Below are positions 15,577-23,901 of a stretch of 64,000 nt of DNA, in pieces. How positions within the stretch are numbered: position 1 is the stretch's first letter; every line of letters begins with the position of its first letter. Source of the stretch: SHLQ01 sp964517125 (GTDB lineage: Bacteria; Actinomycetota; Acidimicrobiia; Acidimicrobiales; SHLQ01); NCBI GenBank assembly GCA_964517125.1, contig CAZFBD010000007.1, positions 1-64,000 of the forward strand, written 5' to 3'. Under the pieces are notes generated by a model that worked only from the letters and a program-made list of their open reading frames with translations, was not told the origin of the DNA and did no database searches. The position numbers and the translations under genes are program-made.

Positions 15577-15582
15577 TACCCT
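15577..15582 (+). promoter_or_regulatory. -10 box, leaderless tatA
   Basis: TACCCT lies 7 nt before the tatA ATG at 15590. Confidence 0.45.
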
Positions 15583-15589
15583 GTGGGCC

Positions 15590-15754
15590 ATGAACCTCGG
15601 CCCCACAGAACTGCTGATCATTCTCGTCGTCATTCTTGTGCTCTTCGGCGGAGCAAAGCTCCCCAAGCTCGCACGGTCGCTCGGCCAGGCCCAGAAGGAA
15701 TTCAAGGACGGACTGTCCGAGGGCATGACCGACGACACCGCGCAGGACGCCTGA
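15590..15754 (+). CDS. tatA: Sec-independent translocase subunit TatA
   Basis: A 54-aa protein. GPTELLIILVVILVLFG is the N-terminal membrane helix, followed by the F-G-G-x-K-L-P hinge and the amphipathic helix LARSLGQAQKEFKDGL, then an acidic tail. TatA forms the pore of twin-arginine export, which moves folded proteins such as Rieske-type and Tat-signal proteins across the membrane. It is monocistronic: its own TACCCT box lies 7 nt upstream and a strong terminator follows. Confidence 0.93.
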   Translation: MNLGPTELLIILVVILVLFGGAKLPKLARSLGQAQKEFKDGLSEGMTDDTAQDA

Positions 15755-15786
15755 ACCGTCCCGCACCAACATCACGACAAAACGCA

Positions 15787-15826
15787 ACACTGCTCCGGGC
15801 TGAACCCGGAGCAGTGTGTCGTTTTT
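15787..15826 (+). terminator. Strong terminator after tatA
   Basis: A 13-bp perfect stem (15787-15799 with 15805-15817) with a 5-nt loop is followed by GTGTCGTTTTT. Confidence 0.85.
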
Positions 15827-15871
15827 GGGTTGGGTTGGCGCCGGTCGTGAACCGACGTGGACGCCCCGGGC

Positions 15872-16144
15872 TCAGAAGGTGACCCGAGTCTCCCGTCCAG
15901 CCTTGGCAGCCTTCTCGGCTTCCTTGCGGCGGGCCTTCAGAATGCGGCGCCGTTGACGCTCGGAGCAGCCGCCCCACACGCCGTGGTCGATTCGGTTGGC
16001 GAGCGCATGCTCGAGGCATGTGTCTTTGACCGGGCACTTGGCGCAGACGCGCTTTGCGACTTCAACACCCACACCGTCGCTCGGGAAGAACGTTTCCGGT
16101 GGTTGATTGGCGCACAATCCTCGTGCCATCCAGTTCGGATCCAT
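15872..16144 (-). CDS. WhiB-family transcriptional regulator (second)
   Basis: A 90-aa WhiB protein. Cys ligands lie in GLCANQ and in VCAKCPVKDTC; HGVWGGCSERQRRRI is the turn and start of the basic tail. The first residues DPNWMARGLC resemble the WhiB2/WhmD-type domain, linked to cell division in other actinomycetes; this assignment is tentative. The ATG at 16144 follows GGAGG at 7 nt. It is divergent from a small conserved gene and converges on tatA. Confidence 0.92.
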   Translation of the reverse strand: MDPNWMARGLCANQPPETFFPSDGVGVEVAKRVCAKCPVKDTCLEHALANRIDHGVWGGCSERQRRRILKARRKEAEKAAKAGRETRVTF

Positions 16145-16282
16145 GTTCACTACCTCCGTAGTTTCGCACATGAGTACTACGCCCAGAAGCGACCGAAAGT
16201 TCCCGTAAAGCACAGAAACCTGATGGCCGCCAGAGACAAGAGCGCCCCTACTCAAGAGAAACGGTAGCCTGCTCAGGTAGCC

Positions 16283-16301
16283 CACGGGGTGGTTTTCCCC
16301 G
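16283..16301 (+). other. Small hairpin upstream of 95-aa gene
   Basis: ACGGGG (16283-16288) pairs with CCCCGT (16296-16301) around TGGTTTT, 25 nt before the next start. It could act in the leader; no known element is recognised. Confidence 0.3.
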
Positions 16302-16325
16302 TAAGAACAAACAAAGAAGGACACG

Positions 16326-16613
16326 ATGACCGACACGATGGAAGAGCAACTCCCCGCACAGGGGCACGCCAAGATTGTGTACATGGGCCCCATCGCGCCG
16401 CATTGGGAGATTCGGGCGATCTCCGGAGATCAGGCGTTCATGGACGGTTTTCGTGACCGGGTGAACGCACGCCTGCTGCTCCTTCCCCCACACGATCCGC
16501 AGTTCCGTCGCAACCGTGAGCGCGTGAATCGCGACGGCGAGCGCGAACGCATCTACATCGAATGGGACCTCGGCTACGAAGAGGAAGAGGACACCCGTCC
16601 CCCTCGCCGCTAG
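16326..16613 (+). CDS. Hypothetical protein, 95 aa
   Basis: A 95-aa protein with no recognised family. It begins with an acidic stretch, then KIVYMGPIAPHWEI and FRDRVNARLLLLPPHDPQFRRNR, and ends with a very acidic patch and two Arg. There are no membrane segments or Cys. It starts at ATG 16326 after AAGAAGGA. The divergent whiB gene shares the upstream region. Composition and a good ribosome site support a real gene. Confidence 0.65.
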   Translation: MTDTMEEQLPAQGHAKIVYMGPIAPHWEIRAISGDQAFMDGFRDRVNARLLLLPPHDPQFRRNRERVNRDGERERIYIEWDLGYEEEEDTRPPRR

Positions 16614-16656
16614 GCAGCGGCCGTCCGAGCGAGGCTCGGGCTAACAGTCCCTGTCA

Positions 16657-18846
16657 ATGCACCGATCTGAACACCGAACGAGTGGTGGGCCGATCAAGAT
16701 GGTGCAGATGGAACAGCCGCAACATGACATGGCCGACCCCGAGTCGGTGATCTCGGTCTCTGGCCGGAACTTCCAGGTCGACGCGCTCGACCAGAACACC
16801 ACACACCATCTCAACCGCGAGCTCAGCTGGTTGGCGTTCAATGCCCGAGTCCTGGCATCTGCCCGCGATGCCCGGGTGCCGTTGCTCGAACGCGTCAAGT
16901 TTCTTGCCATCTATGGCTCGAACCTCGACGAGTTCTTTCAGGTCCGCGTGGCCGGGCTGCGGGACCAGTTCGAGGGCGGCGTCCGGCGTCGAACCCCCGA
17001 TGGGCGAACCCCCGAGGAGCAACTCGTTGAGATTCGTCGAGCCGTTGTCAGGCTCGAGAACGATCGCCAGCAGATCTTCACCAACGAGCTGCTTCCGCAG
17101 CTTCGACTGCAGGGAATCACCATCCTTCGGTACGCCGAGCTCAGCGAGGCCGATCAGAAGATCGCCGATGCGTACTTCGAGGATCAGGTCTTCCCGATTC
17201 TCACGCCGTTGGCCGTCGATCCCGGCCACCCGTTCCCGTACATCTCCGATCTCTCATTGAACCTGGGAGTCCGCGTCCGGCGCTCCGGCGACGACCGTGC
17301 CCGATTCGCCCGCATCAAGATTCCCGACACCGTGCACCGGCTTGTGCCACTTTCGACGCCGGGATCGTTCCTTCGGGTCGAGGACCTCCTCGTTGCCAAC
17401 CTCGATCAGCTCTTTCCCGGGTTGACCGTCGTCGAGCATCTGGTGTTCCGGGTAACTCGCAACGCCGACCTGAACTACCGCGATGAAGAAGCCGACGATC
17501 TCCTCGAACTCGTCGAGATGGAGCTTCGCCGAAGGCGGCTTGGCGCCGCGGTGCGCCTGGAGATCGCCGCCAGCTCTGGCAACGCGATCCGTGCGCTCCT
17601 CACCCGGGAGCTCGAGCTCGAAGACACCGACGTGTTCGTGGAGTCGAGCTTTCTGGCCATGGTCGACCTGTTCGAGATGCTCAAGCTGGATCGACCAGAG
17701 CTGCAATATCCCGACTTCTCTCCCGTCGTGCCGTATCGGGTCTCCGAACGATCGGGTGAAGACGTTGACCTGTTCGAGGAGCTGCGGGAACAGGATCTGT
17801 TTGTCCACCACCCGTACGAGTCATTCAGCGCCACCACGCAAGAGTTCATCCGCCGAGCAGCATCGGACCCGAAGGTCGTCGCCATCAAGATGACGCTGTA
17901 CCGGACGTCCTCCGACAGCCCCATCATTCGCGCGCTCGTTCGTGCCGCTGAAGCGGGCAAACAGGTGGCGGTGCTCATCGAGCTGAAAGCACGCTTCGAT
18001 GAGCGTGCGAACATCGAATGGGCCAAGGCGCTGGAGCAGGCTGGCGTCCACGTCACCTACGGGCTGGCCGGGCTGAAGATCCACGCCAAGATCACCATGG
18101 TCGTGCGTCGCGAGGCCGGCAAGATGGTGCGCTACTGCCACTTTGGGACCGGCAACTACAACCAGGGGACCGCGCGGATCTACGGAGACTTCGGTCTGCT
18201 CACCGCATCGGAGCAACTCGGCGATCAGGTCGCCGTGCTCTTCAACACCCTCACCGGTTACGGCGATGGCGTTGTGTACCCCAACCTGCTCGTCGCCCCA
18301 GAATCGCTCCGGAAGGGACTTGAAGATCTCATCCGACAAGAGATGGAGGCTCCGAACGGGCGCATCATCCTGAAGATGAACTCGCTCATTGATCGCAAGA
18401 TGATCGAGCGTCTGTACGAGGCTTCGCAGGCCGGCGTGCAGATCGAGTGCATCGTGCGCGGCGTCTGCGGTCTTCGTCCCGGCGTGCCCGGGCTCTCCGA
18501 GAACATCCGGGTTCGATCCATCATTGGCCGCTATCTGGAACACGCCCGCCTCTACTGGTTTGCAAATGGGCGTGGCCCCGACAAACCTTCCATCTACATG
18601 GGTTCGGCAGATCTGATGTCTCGCAACCTCGACCACCGTGTCGAGGCACTCGTCCTGATCGAGGACGAGACCGCTGTGGCACACCTGAACGACATTGTTG
18701 AGCTCAACCTGACCGACGGCTTGCAGACCTGGCTGTTGCAGAGCGACGGCTCCTGGCACCGTGACTCCAGCGATGGCCGGCCCGACCTGCATGCCGCGTT
18801 CGAGGCCGAGGCGCTTGGGCGTCGATCTCCAGGCACCGGGGTCTGA
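16657..18846 (+). CDS. ppk1: Polyphosphate kinase 1
   Basis: PPK1 reversibly polymerises the gamma-phosphate of ATP into polyphosphate. The 729-aa protein has the N-terminal helical domain (NRELSWLAFNARVL), the head domain and two phospholipase-D-like C domains. KIHAKITMVVRRE contains the autophosphorylated His, and FGTGNYN and GSADLMSRNLDHRVE are conserved. The true start is uncertain: ATG 16657, 16699 or 16708 are in frame and the kinase body starts near residue 48. It is followed 9 nt later by a Nudix gene. With the pst operon in this window it points to active phosphate storage. Confidence 0.95.
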   Translation: MHRSEHRTSGGPIKMVQMEQPQHDMADPESVISVSGRNFQVDALDQNTTHHLNRELSWLAFNARVLASARDARVPLLERVKFLAIYGSNLDEFFQVRVAGLRDQFEGGVRRRTPDGRTPEEQLVEIRRAVVRLENDRQQIFTNELLPQLRLQGITILRYAELSEADQKIADAYFEDQVFPILTPLAVDPGHPFPYISDLSLNLGVRVRRSGDDRARFARIKIPDTVHRLVPLSTPGSFLRVEDLLVANLDQLFPGLTVVEHLVFRVTRNADLNYRDEEADDLLELVEMELRRRRLGAAVRLEIAASSGNAIRALLTRELELEDTDVFVESSFLAMVDLFEMLKLDRPELQYPDFSPVVPYRVSERSGEDVDLFEELREQDLFVHHPYESFSATTQEFIRRAASDPKVVAIKMTLYRTSSDSPIIRALVRAAEAGKQVAVLIELKARFDERANIEWAKALEQAGVHVTYGLAGLKIHAKITMVVRREAGKMVRYCHFGTGNYNQGTARIYGDFGLLTASEQLGDQVAVLFNTLTGYGDGVVYPNLLVAPESLRKGLEDLIRQEMEAPNGRIILKMNSLIDRKMIERLYEASQAGVQIECIVRGVCGLRPGVPGLSENIRVRSIIGRYLEHARLYWFANGRGPDKPSIYMGSADLMSRNLDHRVEALVLIEDETAVAHLNDIVELNLTDGLQTWLLQSDGSWHRDSSDGRPDLHAAFEAEALGRRSPGTGV

Positions 18847-18855
18847 CCGGCAGCC

Positions 18856-19293
18856 ATGGGCGGCACCAACGACACAACTCCACAGGTCCGTGCGGCCGGG
18901 GGGATCGTGCTTCGTGCTGGCAAGAAGGAGCCAAAGGTTCTGCTGATCCATCGTCAACGCTATGACGACTGGAGCTTCCCAAAGGGCAAGCTCGAGAACG
19001 GCGAGAGCTTCAAGAAGGCAGCGCTTCGCGAGGTGCTTGAAGAGACCGGCATGGTCTGTCGCACGCACCGCCCACGACTGCCAGAGCTGAACTATCTGGA
19101 CGGCCAAGGCCGGACGAAAGAAGTTCGCTACTGGCTCATGACGGTCCGCAAGGGCGACTTCGTACCGAACGACGAGGTGGATCTGATCTCGTGGGTTCGC
19201 GTGTCGAAGGTGGTCGACCGGCTGACCTACCGACGAGACAAAGAGCTGTTTGCCTCCCTCGTGGATTCCGGCCGGATCAACAAGGTCATCTGA
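18856..19293 (+). CDS. Nudix hydrolase (MutT-like)
   Basis: A 145-aa Nudix protein. The Nudix box begins GKLENGESF and continues through ALREVLEETGM, with the required Gly, REV-x-E-E and Gly. It resembles the N-terminal domain of actinobacterial MutT1 proteins, which act on 8-oxo-dGTP and diadenosine polyphosphates, but it lacks the C-terminal phosphatase domain. It lies 9 nt after ppk1, probably cotranscribed; a role in polyphosphate or nucleotide phosphate turnover is inference. Confidence 0.85.
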   Translation: MGGTNDTTPQVRAAGGIVLRAGKKEPKVLLIHRQRYDDWSFPKGKLENGESFKKAALREVLEETGMVCRTHRPRLPELNYLDGQGRTKEVRYWLMTVRKGDFVPNDEVDLISWVRVSKVVDRLTYRRDKELFASLVDSGRINKVI

Positions 19294-19356
19294 GAGCCGG
19301 CGCGAAAAGTTCGGATCATTCCGCGACAAACGCTGCGGTGGGTGCGTCCTACCATC

Positions 19357-19476
19357 GTGAACACCTCAAACCCCCTGATGCTTCGTACTGTGCAGGCTTG
19401 CCTTCTCGGCGCCTCCACACTCGGCGCTTCGATGTTCTTCGGCTTCGTGAAAGTTCCCAACCTGAGCTTCCGTTAG
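19357..19476 (+). CDS. Possible small hydrophobic peptide
   Basis: A 39-aa frame from GTG 19357 (or 32 aa from ATG 19378). The middle, LLGASTLGASMFFGFVKVP, is hydrophobic enough for one membrane helix. It stands alone between the Nudix gene and a terminator-like stem-loop at 19536-19569. No ribosome-binding site is clear and the family is not recognised. It may be a leader peptide, a small membrane protein, or chance. Confidence 0.3.
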   Translation: MNTSNPLMLRTVQACLLGASTLGASMFFGFVKVPNLSFR

Positions 19477-19535
19477 CTGACCCAAAACGCCGATCGCTCC
19501 GGATGTCCCCCCACGTGGTGCGATCGACAACGTGG

Positions 19536-19569
19536 CAACCAACGCATCACCCCCCCGGTGCGTTGGTTG
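19536..19569. terminator. Stem-loop, probable bidirectional terminator
   Basis: CAACCAACGCA (19536-19546) pairs perfectly with TGCGTTGGTTG (19559-19569) around a C-rich 12-nt loop, then TTGCGCGTTT. It lies between the rightward ppk1-Nudix unit and the leftward ABC transporter genes. Confidence 0.6.
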
Positions 19570-19583
19570 TTGCGCGTTTCGGA

Positions 19584-20552
19584 TCAGGTTGCGGTGGCCC
19601 GGTCCAGTCCCTGGAGTTTGAATTCCTGCACGGTTTGCGCCCGAAGGGTGCAACCGGTTCGGGCTCGCACGGTGGCCGATCGTGGGAAGCCCAGAAGTGG
19701 GCCCAGTTCGCCGACGTAGTTCCCGGTGCCGAGAACTGCCAGGTGTTCTTCGCCGCCGTCGACGAGCTCCCGCACAACGTCGATCTGACCGTCCACGATT
19801 TCGTAGATGTAGTCGCTGGTGTCGCCCTGCCGGAACAGAACCTCGCCAGCTGCAATCTGGACGTCGCTGGGAGCCGTTGTTGCCGTCTCGTCTGCGGGTG
19901 CCATCTCGACGATGCGGTCGATTGCGGGCAAGAGCCGGTTGTCGTGGGTGGAGATGACGATGGTGCGGCCCGCAGCTCGAAGGTCTCGCAGAAGTGAGAT
20001 GACCGCCTCGGCCGAAATCAGGTCGAGGTTTGCTGTCGGCTCGTCGGCAAGAAGCAGTGGTGGGTCGGCGACCAGCCCACGGGCCACGGCAACTCGCTGT
20101 TGCTGCCCGCCGCTGAGCTGCTTCGGCTTGTGGCCGCCGCGGTCGGACATGCCCACTTCTTCGAGCAGCTGATCGGCTCGGCGGAGCGCATCGTTCTTGG
20201 CGGTGCCCGCCACCAGAAGCGGTGCGGCAACATTCTCCCGTGCTGACAGGGAGGGAATGAGGTTGAACCCCTGGAAGACGATGCCAATGCGGTTGCGCCG
20301 GTAGTTCTGCAGGTCGGAGCTTCGAAGGTTGAGCACGTCCAACTCCTGCATGCGAACAGAGCCAGCGGTTGCCGGGATCATGCCGCTCAGGACGGACAGC
20401 AGCGTTGTCTTGCCCGAGCCGGATGGCCCGAGGAGGCCCACGAGTTCGCCCGCCCGCGCTTCCATGGAGAAGCCGTCGAGCGGACGAACGGCGTAGCCGT
20501 CCGAGGCGTACTCCACGACCAGGTCGTTCACCTGCAGAATCAGTTCGCTCAT
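19584..20552 (-). CDS. ABC transporter ATPase fused to cyclic-nucleotide-binding domain
   Basis: A 322-aa protein. Residues ~1-220 form a MacB/LolD-type ATPase: GPSGSGKT (Walker A), QLSGGQQQR (signature), LLLADEP (Walker B) and STHD (switch His). Residues ~230-320 are a Crp-like cyclic-nucleotide-binding domain: LFRQGDTSDYIYEIVDG, then GNYVGELGPLLGFPRSATVRA, which carries the phosphate-binding G-E-L and R-S-A-T. This joining suggests control of transport by cAMP or another ligand. The start overlaps the stop of the permease gene (ATGA). Confidence 0.88.
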   Translation of the reverse strand: MSELILQVNDLVVEYASDGYAVRPLDGFSMEARAGELVGLLGPSGSGKTTLLSVLSGMIPATAGSVRMQELDVLNLRSSDLQNYRRNRIGIVFQGFNLIPSLSARENVAAPLLVAGTAKNDALRRADQLLEEVGMSDRGGHKPKQLSGGQQQRVAVARGLVADPPLLLADEPTANLDLISAEAVISLLRDLRAAGRTIVISTHDNRLLPAIDRIVEMAPADETATTAPSDVQIAAGEVLFRQGDTSDYIYEIVDGQIDVVRELVDGGEEHLAVLGTGNYVGELGPLLGFPRSATVRARTGCTLRAQTVQEFKLQGLDRATAT

Positions 20553-21562
20553 TCGAATGCCTCCGCTGCTGGGGTGCCGGCCGCTCTTCTGGCCCCGGCG
20601 ATTCCGGCCAGTAGGGCGACGATGGTGCCCCCGAGTGGGATCTGCCAGAACGCCTTGCCCGGGACCCGCACGGTCATGGGGAAGAGCGGTGCAATGAACA
20701 ACTGCAGGACGGCGGCGATCGCCACGGCCAGCAGCGTCATGAGGATGCCCTGCACGATCAGGGACAGGGCCAGGCTGCGGTCGTTGGCGCCGACGGCTTT
20801 GAGCACAGCGAAGTCCCGGGTGCGTTCCAACGCCGTGATGTAGATGACGGCCGAGATGATGATGAGCGTGATCAGCCACAGAAGGGCGCGCACGAGGTCG
20901 ACCGACGAGATGGCGTTGAGGAGGGGGACGAGGCCGTCGGCGGCCACCTCTTCGGCGGTCATCAACCGAAGCCCCTCGGGCAGGTCTGCCGGCGCTCCAT
21001 CGATGAGGCCAGCTGTGACGACGGGGGTGCCATTGGCGATGGCCGCCTGTGCGTAATCGAGCTGGGTGAACACGAGCGGCACTCCGGCAAGCACGGTGGC
21101 GTCGGTGGTGGTGCCGACGATCGTGGCCTGGCTGCCAGCGAAATCGACCGTGTCGCCCACGCCGCCGCCGAACGATTCGTCGACGAGCAGTTCGCCCGCA
21201 GCGGTGGGGTAGCGGCCGTCGGAGATGGGCGGTTGATCGCCGAGTTCGGCCCGGCCGATCACCGTGGCGCGGGCCCCGTCGAGCGAGGCCAGCCCGATGA
21301 GCATCGGTTCGACGCCGTCGACAGCTTCGATCATGCCGGGAGGTGCAGCCCGAGGCGAGCTGAGAGGCCCGGTGGAGGAGTCGGGAACGATCCAGTTGAG
21401 CGTGCCGCCCGCTCGTTCGGTGGCGAGCTCGGGCTCGGTGTTGAACTGGTTCACGAGCCCGGTCATCACGAACAGCAGCGTGATGATGATCGCCATGAGC
21501 ACAGCCACGAAGATCACCCGCGGCGCCCGATACTGCAGATCCCTCAGGACCAGCGTCAACAT
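20549..21562 (-). CDS. FtsX-family ABC transporter permease
   Basis: A 337-aa membrane protein: one N-terminal helix (VIFVAVLMAIIITLLFVMTG), a large extracytoplasmic region of ~190 residues, and three C-terminal helices, with the cytoplasmic loop ERTRDFAVLKAVGA typical of MacB/FtsX permeases. It works with the downstream ATPase-cNBD protein. The substrate is unknown; such systems export peptides, lipids or lipoproteins or act as mechanical transducers. ATG 21562 follows GGTGGGGAA; an upstream start at 21586 would add eight residues. Confidence 0.85.
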   Translation of the reverse strand: MLTLVLRDLQYRAPRVIFVAVLMAIIITLLFVMTGLVNQFNTEPELATERAGGTLNWIVPDSSTGPLSSPRAAPPGMIEAVDGVEPMLIGLASLDGARATVIGRAELGDQPPISDGRYPTAAGELLVDESFGGGVGDTVDFAGSQATIVGTTTDATVLAGVPLVFTQLDYAQAAIANGTPVVTAGLIDGAPADLPEGLRLMTAEEVAADGLVPLLNAISSVDLVRALLWLITLIIISAVIYITALERTRDFAVLKAVGANDRSLALSLIVQGILMTLLAVAIAAVLQLFIAPLFPMTVRVPGKAFWQIPLGGTIVALLAGIAGARRAAGTPAAEAFE

Positions 21563-21628
21563 TTCCCCACCTCGCGCCCCCCGCACTCCAACCTGTCGGC
21601 AGATCGTACGGTGGCGCCCAGCGAGTGT

Positions 21629-22879
21629 CTAACGGGCGTCGAGCCAGGCGGCGACGCGTTCGGGGTTTGCGTCCATCCAGGCGCGGGCGATGGTGTGGCT
21701 GGCAGCTACCTTGTCGTCCCACTCGGTGAGCCGGAGTGCTTGGAGCTCGGCGATGAGATCGGACGCTTCCCTGCGGTCGATCTCGATCGCGTCGAGGACA
21801 GCGACGGCCTCGGGGTGTTCGTCGATCCACAAGCGACTGCCGACGATGGAAATGTCGCTCGCATACCATCCGGTCTGGCAACCATCCGGTCCCTGCGTGC
21901 ACCGGTCGGTGGGAAGGTCCGTGAACCCAATCGTGCCGTCCGCACGGACGATCCCCGGACGTGGGTCGGGTTCGAATTGATACCGGGCACCCGTACGAAC
22001 CGCGTCGTTCGACAGCGAAAGCCACAAGGTCGTATCTCCGACGTCCGCGAGGCTGTGGTACGTGGTCGGGGTCCAGACGTATGCAACGGCGGGCTCGTCG
22101 CGCTCAACCCGTTCGAGAAACTCCTCGAACATCGCGTCGTAGAGCGATTGGCCGCGCCGGGCGTCGAGTCCTTGGAGCTCTCGTTCGGGTTCGATGACTT
22201 GTTCGAGGACTTCGTCCCACTCGTTGAACCAGATGTAGCCCCGAATCACGTCGTCGCATGTCCAGTCTTCCGGACAGCCGTAGATCTCGCCCCGCCCGTT
22301 TCCGTCGTGATCAAGCGCGAGAGCGAGCGAGGGAGTCTCGGCGATCTGGTCGAGTGAGCTGATTCCTTCGGCATCCGCCCATGCCTTCGTGATCAGCCAG
22401 CCCTGAAGTCCTCCGGCAGGAACGATCGTGCTCACGACGCTCAGGTGGTCGCCGGCGGTTCCCGAGAATCCGGCGTCTTCCGCCTCGAACCACGTGAAGT
22501 GATCGGGCAACCAGGCGTTTGCGTACAAGTCGACGTCTCCGGACGCCAGGACGGGGTAGCTCAGGTCCGGGGAAAGGCCCTCGTTGTGGTCATCAGCGCC
22601 AACATCGATGGGTTCGAAACCGAGCTCTGCGAGCACTTCCATGACAAGTGAGCTGTGGACGAGCCCGACGTCCCAGTTGGCTCGGACGATGCGAACGGGC
22701 CCTCGGTCGGGCGGCGGGGTGGTGGTTGACGTGGTCGTCGGAGCAGTGGTGGTGGCTACGACCGTGGTGGAAGGCGGTGTGGTCGTTTCTGGCGCACCGT
22801 TGTTGATGGACAGGTCGGAGGTGCACGCGGCGGCGAACAGCGTTGCCACCGCCACCGCCGTCGTTGCCACTCGCCGCAT
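21629..22879 (-). CDS. Glycine-betaine-type substrate-binding lipoprotein
   Basis: A 416-aa lipoprotein. Signal peptide with lipobox LFAAAC (Cys ~19), a Thr-rich linker of ~35 residues, then an OpuAC/ProX-like periplasmic-binding fold (VRANWDVGLVHSSLV; AWLPDHFTW). A D-x-D-G-N-G-x2-E stretch followed by two Cys (GCPEDWTCDD) lies mid-protein, typical of some members. Such proteins bind quaternary ammonium osmolytes. No opuA ATPase or permease adjoins it; the neighbouring FtsX-type permease is of another transporter class, so the partner is elsewhere. Confidence 0.8.
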   Translation of the reverse strand: MRRVATTAVAVATLFAAACTSDLSINNGAPETTTPPSTTVVATTTAPTTTSTTTPPPDRGPVRIVRANWDVGLVHSSLVMEVLAELGFEPIDVGADDHNEGLSPDLSYPVLASGDVDLYANAWLPDHFTWFEAEDAGFSGTAGDHLSVVSTIVPAGGLQGWLITKAWADAEGISSLDQIAETPSLALALDHDGNGRGEIYGCPEDWTCDDVIRGYIWFNEWDEVLEQVIEPERELQGLDARRGQSLYDAMFEEFLERVERDEPAVAYVWTPTTYHSLADVGDTTLWLSLSNDAVRTGARYQFEPDPRPGIVRADGTIGFTDLPTDRCTQGPDGCQTGWYASDISIVGSRLWIDEHPEAVAVLDAIEIDRREASDLIAELQALRLTEWDDKVAASHTIARAWMDANPERVAAWLDAR

Positions 22880-22905
22880 GGTTCAAGAGTGCCAGCTTCC
22901 GTCGG

Positions 22906-23469
22906 TCAGCGGTGGTCGGCGAACCTTGGTGTGCCAGCTTCCAGCTCCACGCCGGCGGCGTTCGCGCAGTAGCTGATGGCGTGATACCAGCCCGTGAGAA
23001 GGTAGAGGTCGAGGAGTTGCTGCTCGGTGAACATGGCGTGCAGGCGTTGGGCCAGCTCGTCGTTGATCGTGGCGCTGTCATGAAGTGAGTCGACGGCTTC
23101 GATCAGCAGTCTGTCCGTCGGCTCAGTCCAGCAGTCGTCGCTGGCCGATCCATGGGTGATCGACGTGACCTGCGCAGGGGAGAGGTTGGCACGCTCGGCG
23201 AAGAGGGCGATGTGGACGCCCCACTCGTACTCGCAACCACAGCGAACGCAGGTCCGGTCGATCACGATCTCGCGGGCCCGCAGATCGAGGGAGAGCTGGT
23301 CGCTGAGTTCGTATCCGCCCCAGCTTCGCAATGCGTTGGTCATTGCCGGATGTTTGGCGAAGGTGCGAAAGAGAAGCAGTGGCGGAACGCCCGGAGGCAT
23401 GAGGCTGCGCAATTGCGCGTCGACCTCGGGGGCATAGGGTGGGCCAAGCGGTTCGATACGGGTGGTCAT
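22906..23469 (-). CDS. Carboxymuconolactone decarboxylase-like protein
   Basis: A 187-aa all-helical AhpD/CMD-like protein. LDLRAREIVIDRTCVRCGCEYEWGVH is the core helix pair, with C-E-Y-E-W-x2-H as in CMD family members; a CxC occurs just before it. Possible roles are peroxidase, decarboxylase or detoxification. The start at 23469 begins the conserved protein; ATG 23478 is close. It is divergent from hxlR, whose likely operators lie in its promoter. Confidence 0.75.
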   Translation of the reverse strand: MTTRIEPLGPPYAPEVDAQLRSLMPPGVPPLLLFRTFAKHPAMTNALRSWGGYELSDQLSLDLRAREIVIDRTCVRCGCEYEWGVHIALFAERANLSPAQVTSITHGSASDDCWTEPTDRLLIEAVDSLHDSATINDELAQRLHAMFTEQQLLDLYLLTGWYHAISYCANAAGVELEAGTPRFADHR

Positions 23470-23483
23470 CCAGGTCATCCTCT

Positions 23484-23537
23484 GTTTCGGTTTCAGAAAC
23501 GATGTCGAACGCATCGTAGTGTTTCTCTTTCCGAAAC
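23484..23537. promoter_or_regulatory. Operator cluster between CMD gene and hxlR
   Basis: Three inverted repeats lie in the 75-bp divergent promoter: GTTTC-A-GAAAC (23490-23500), CGATG-N7-CATCG (23500-23516) and GTTTC-N7-GAAAC (23521-23537). The GTTTC/GAAAC half-sites fit binding by a dimeric winged-helix protein such as the adjacent HxlR regulator. Confidence 0.55.
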
Positions 23538-23544
23538 GTCAAGC

Positions 23545-23901
23545 ATGGCATCCGACTCAACCTCCGTTCCCACTCCTGGCACCAGCGTCCGCGGCTCCGA
23601 CACGGGCCGTCCGCTCATGGCTGCACTTGACCTGTTCGGCCGTCGATGGGCGTTGCGAATTCTCTGGGAGTTGCGCAACGGGCCGCTCGGGGCACGCGCG
23701 CTGCGAGCGGAGTGCGACGGCATGTCGTCGAGCGTGCTCTACCAGCGGCTCGATGAGCTCACCGGCGCCAGCCTCATCGAGAAGACGACCGATGGCGACT
23801 ACACGCTGACGTCGATCGGAGCCGAGGTCAGTGTGGCGCTGGAACCCCTGTGGCACTGGGCCGACCGTTGGTCCGACGCCGTGGGCGAAGGTGCCACATG
23901 A
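23545..23901 (+). CDS. HxlR-family transcriptional regulator
   Basis: A 118-aa winged-helix regulator. LDLFGRRWALRILWELRNGPLGARAL is the HxlR signature, and SSSVLYQRLDELTGASLIEKT is the recognition helix and wing. HxlR proteins are dimers that often sense reactive aldehydes, quinones or oxidants. It is divergent from the CMD-like gene and coupled (ATGA) to ogt, suggesting a response to electrophilic or alkylating stress; that is inference. Confidence 0.88.
   Translation: MASDSTSVPTPGTSVRGSDTGRPLMAALDLFGRRWALRILWELRNGPLGARALRAECDGMSSSVLYQRLDELTGASLIEKTTDGDYTLTSIGAEVSVALEPLWHWADRWSDAVGEGAT

Noticed and set aside
16628..16656. Terminator or regulatory hairpin CCGAGC/GCTCGG before ppk1
   Set aside because: A 6-bp stem with a 3-nt loop and no T-run is common by chance at this GC content.
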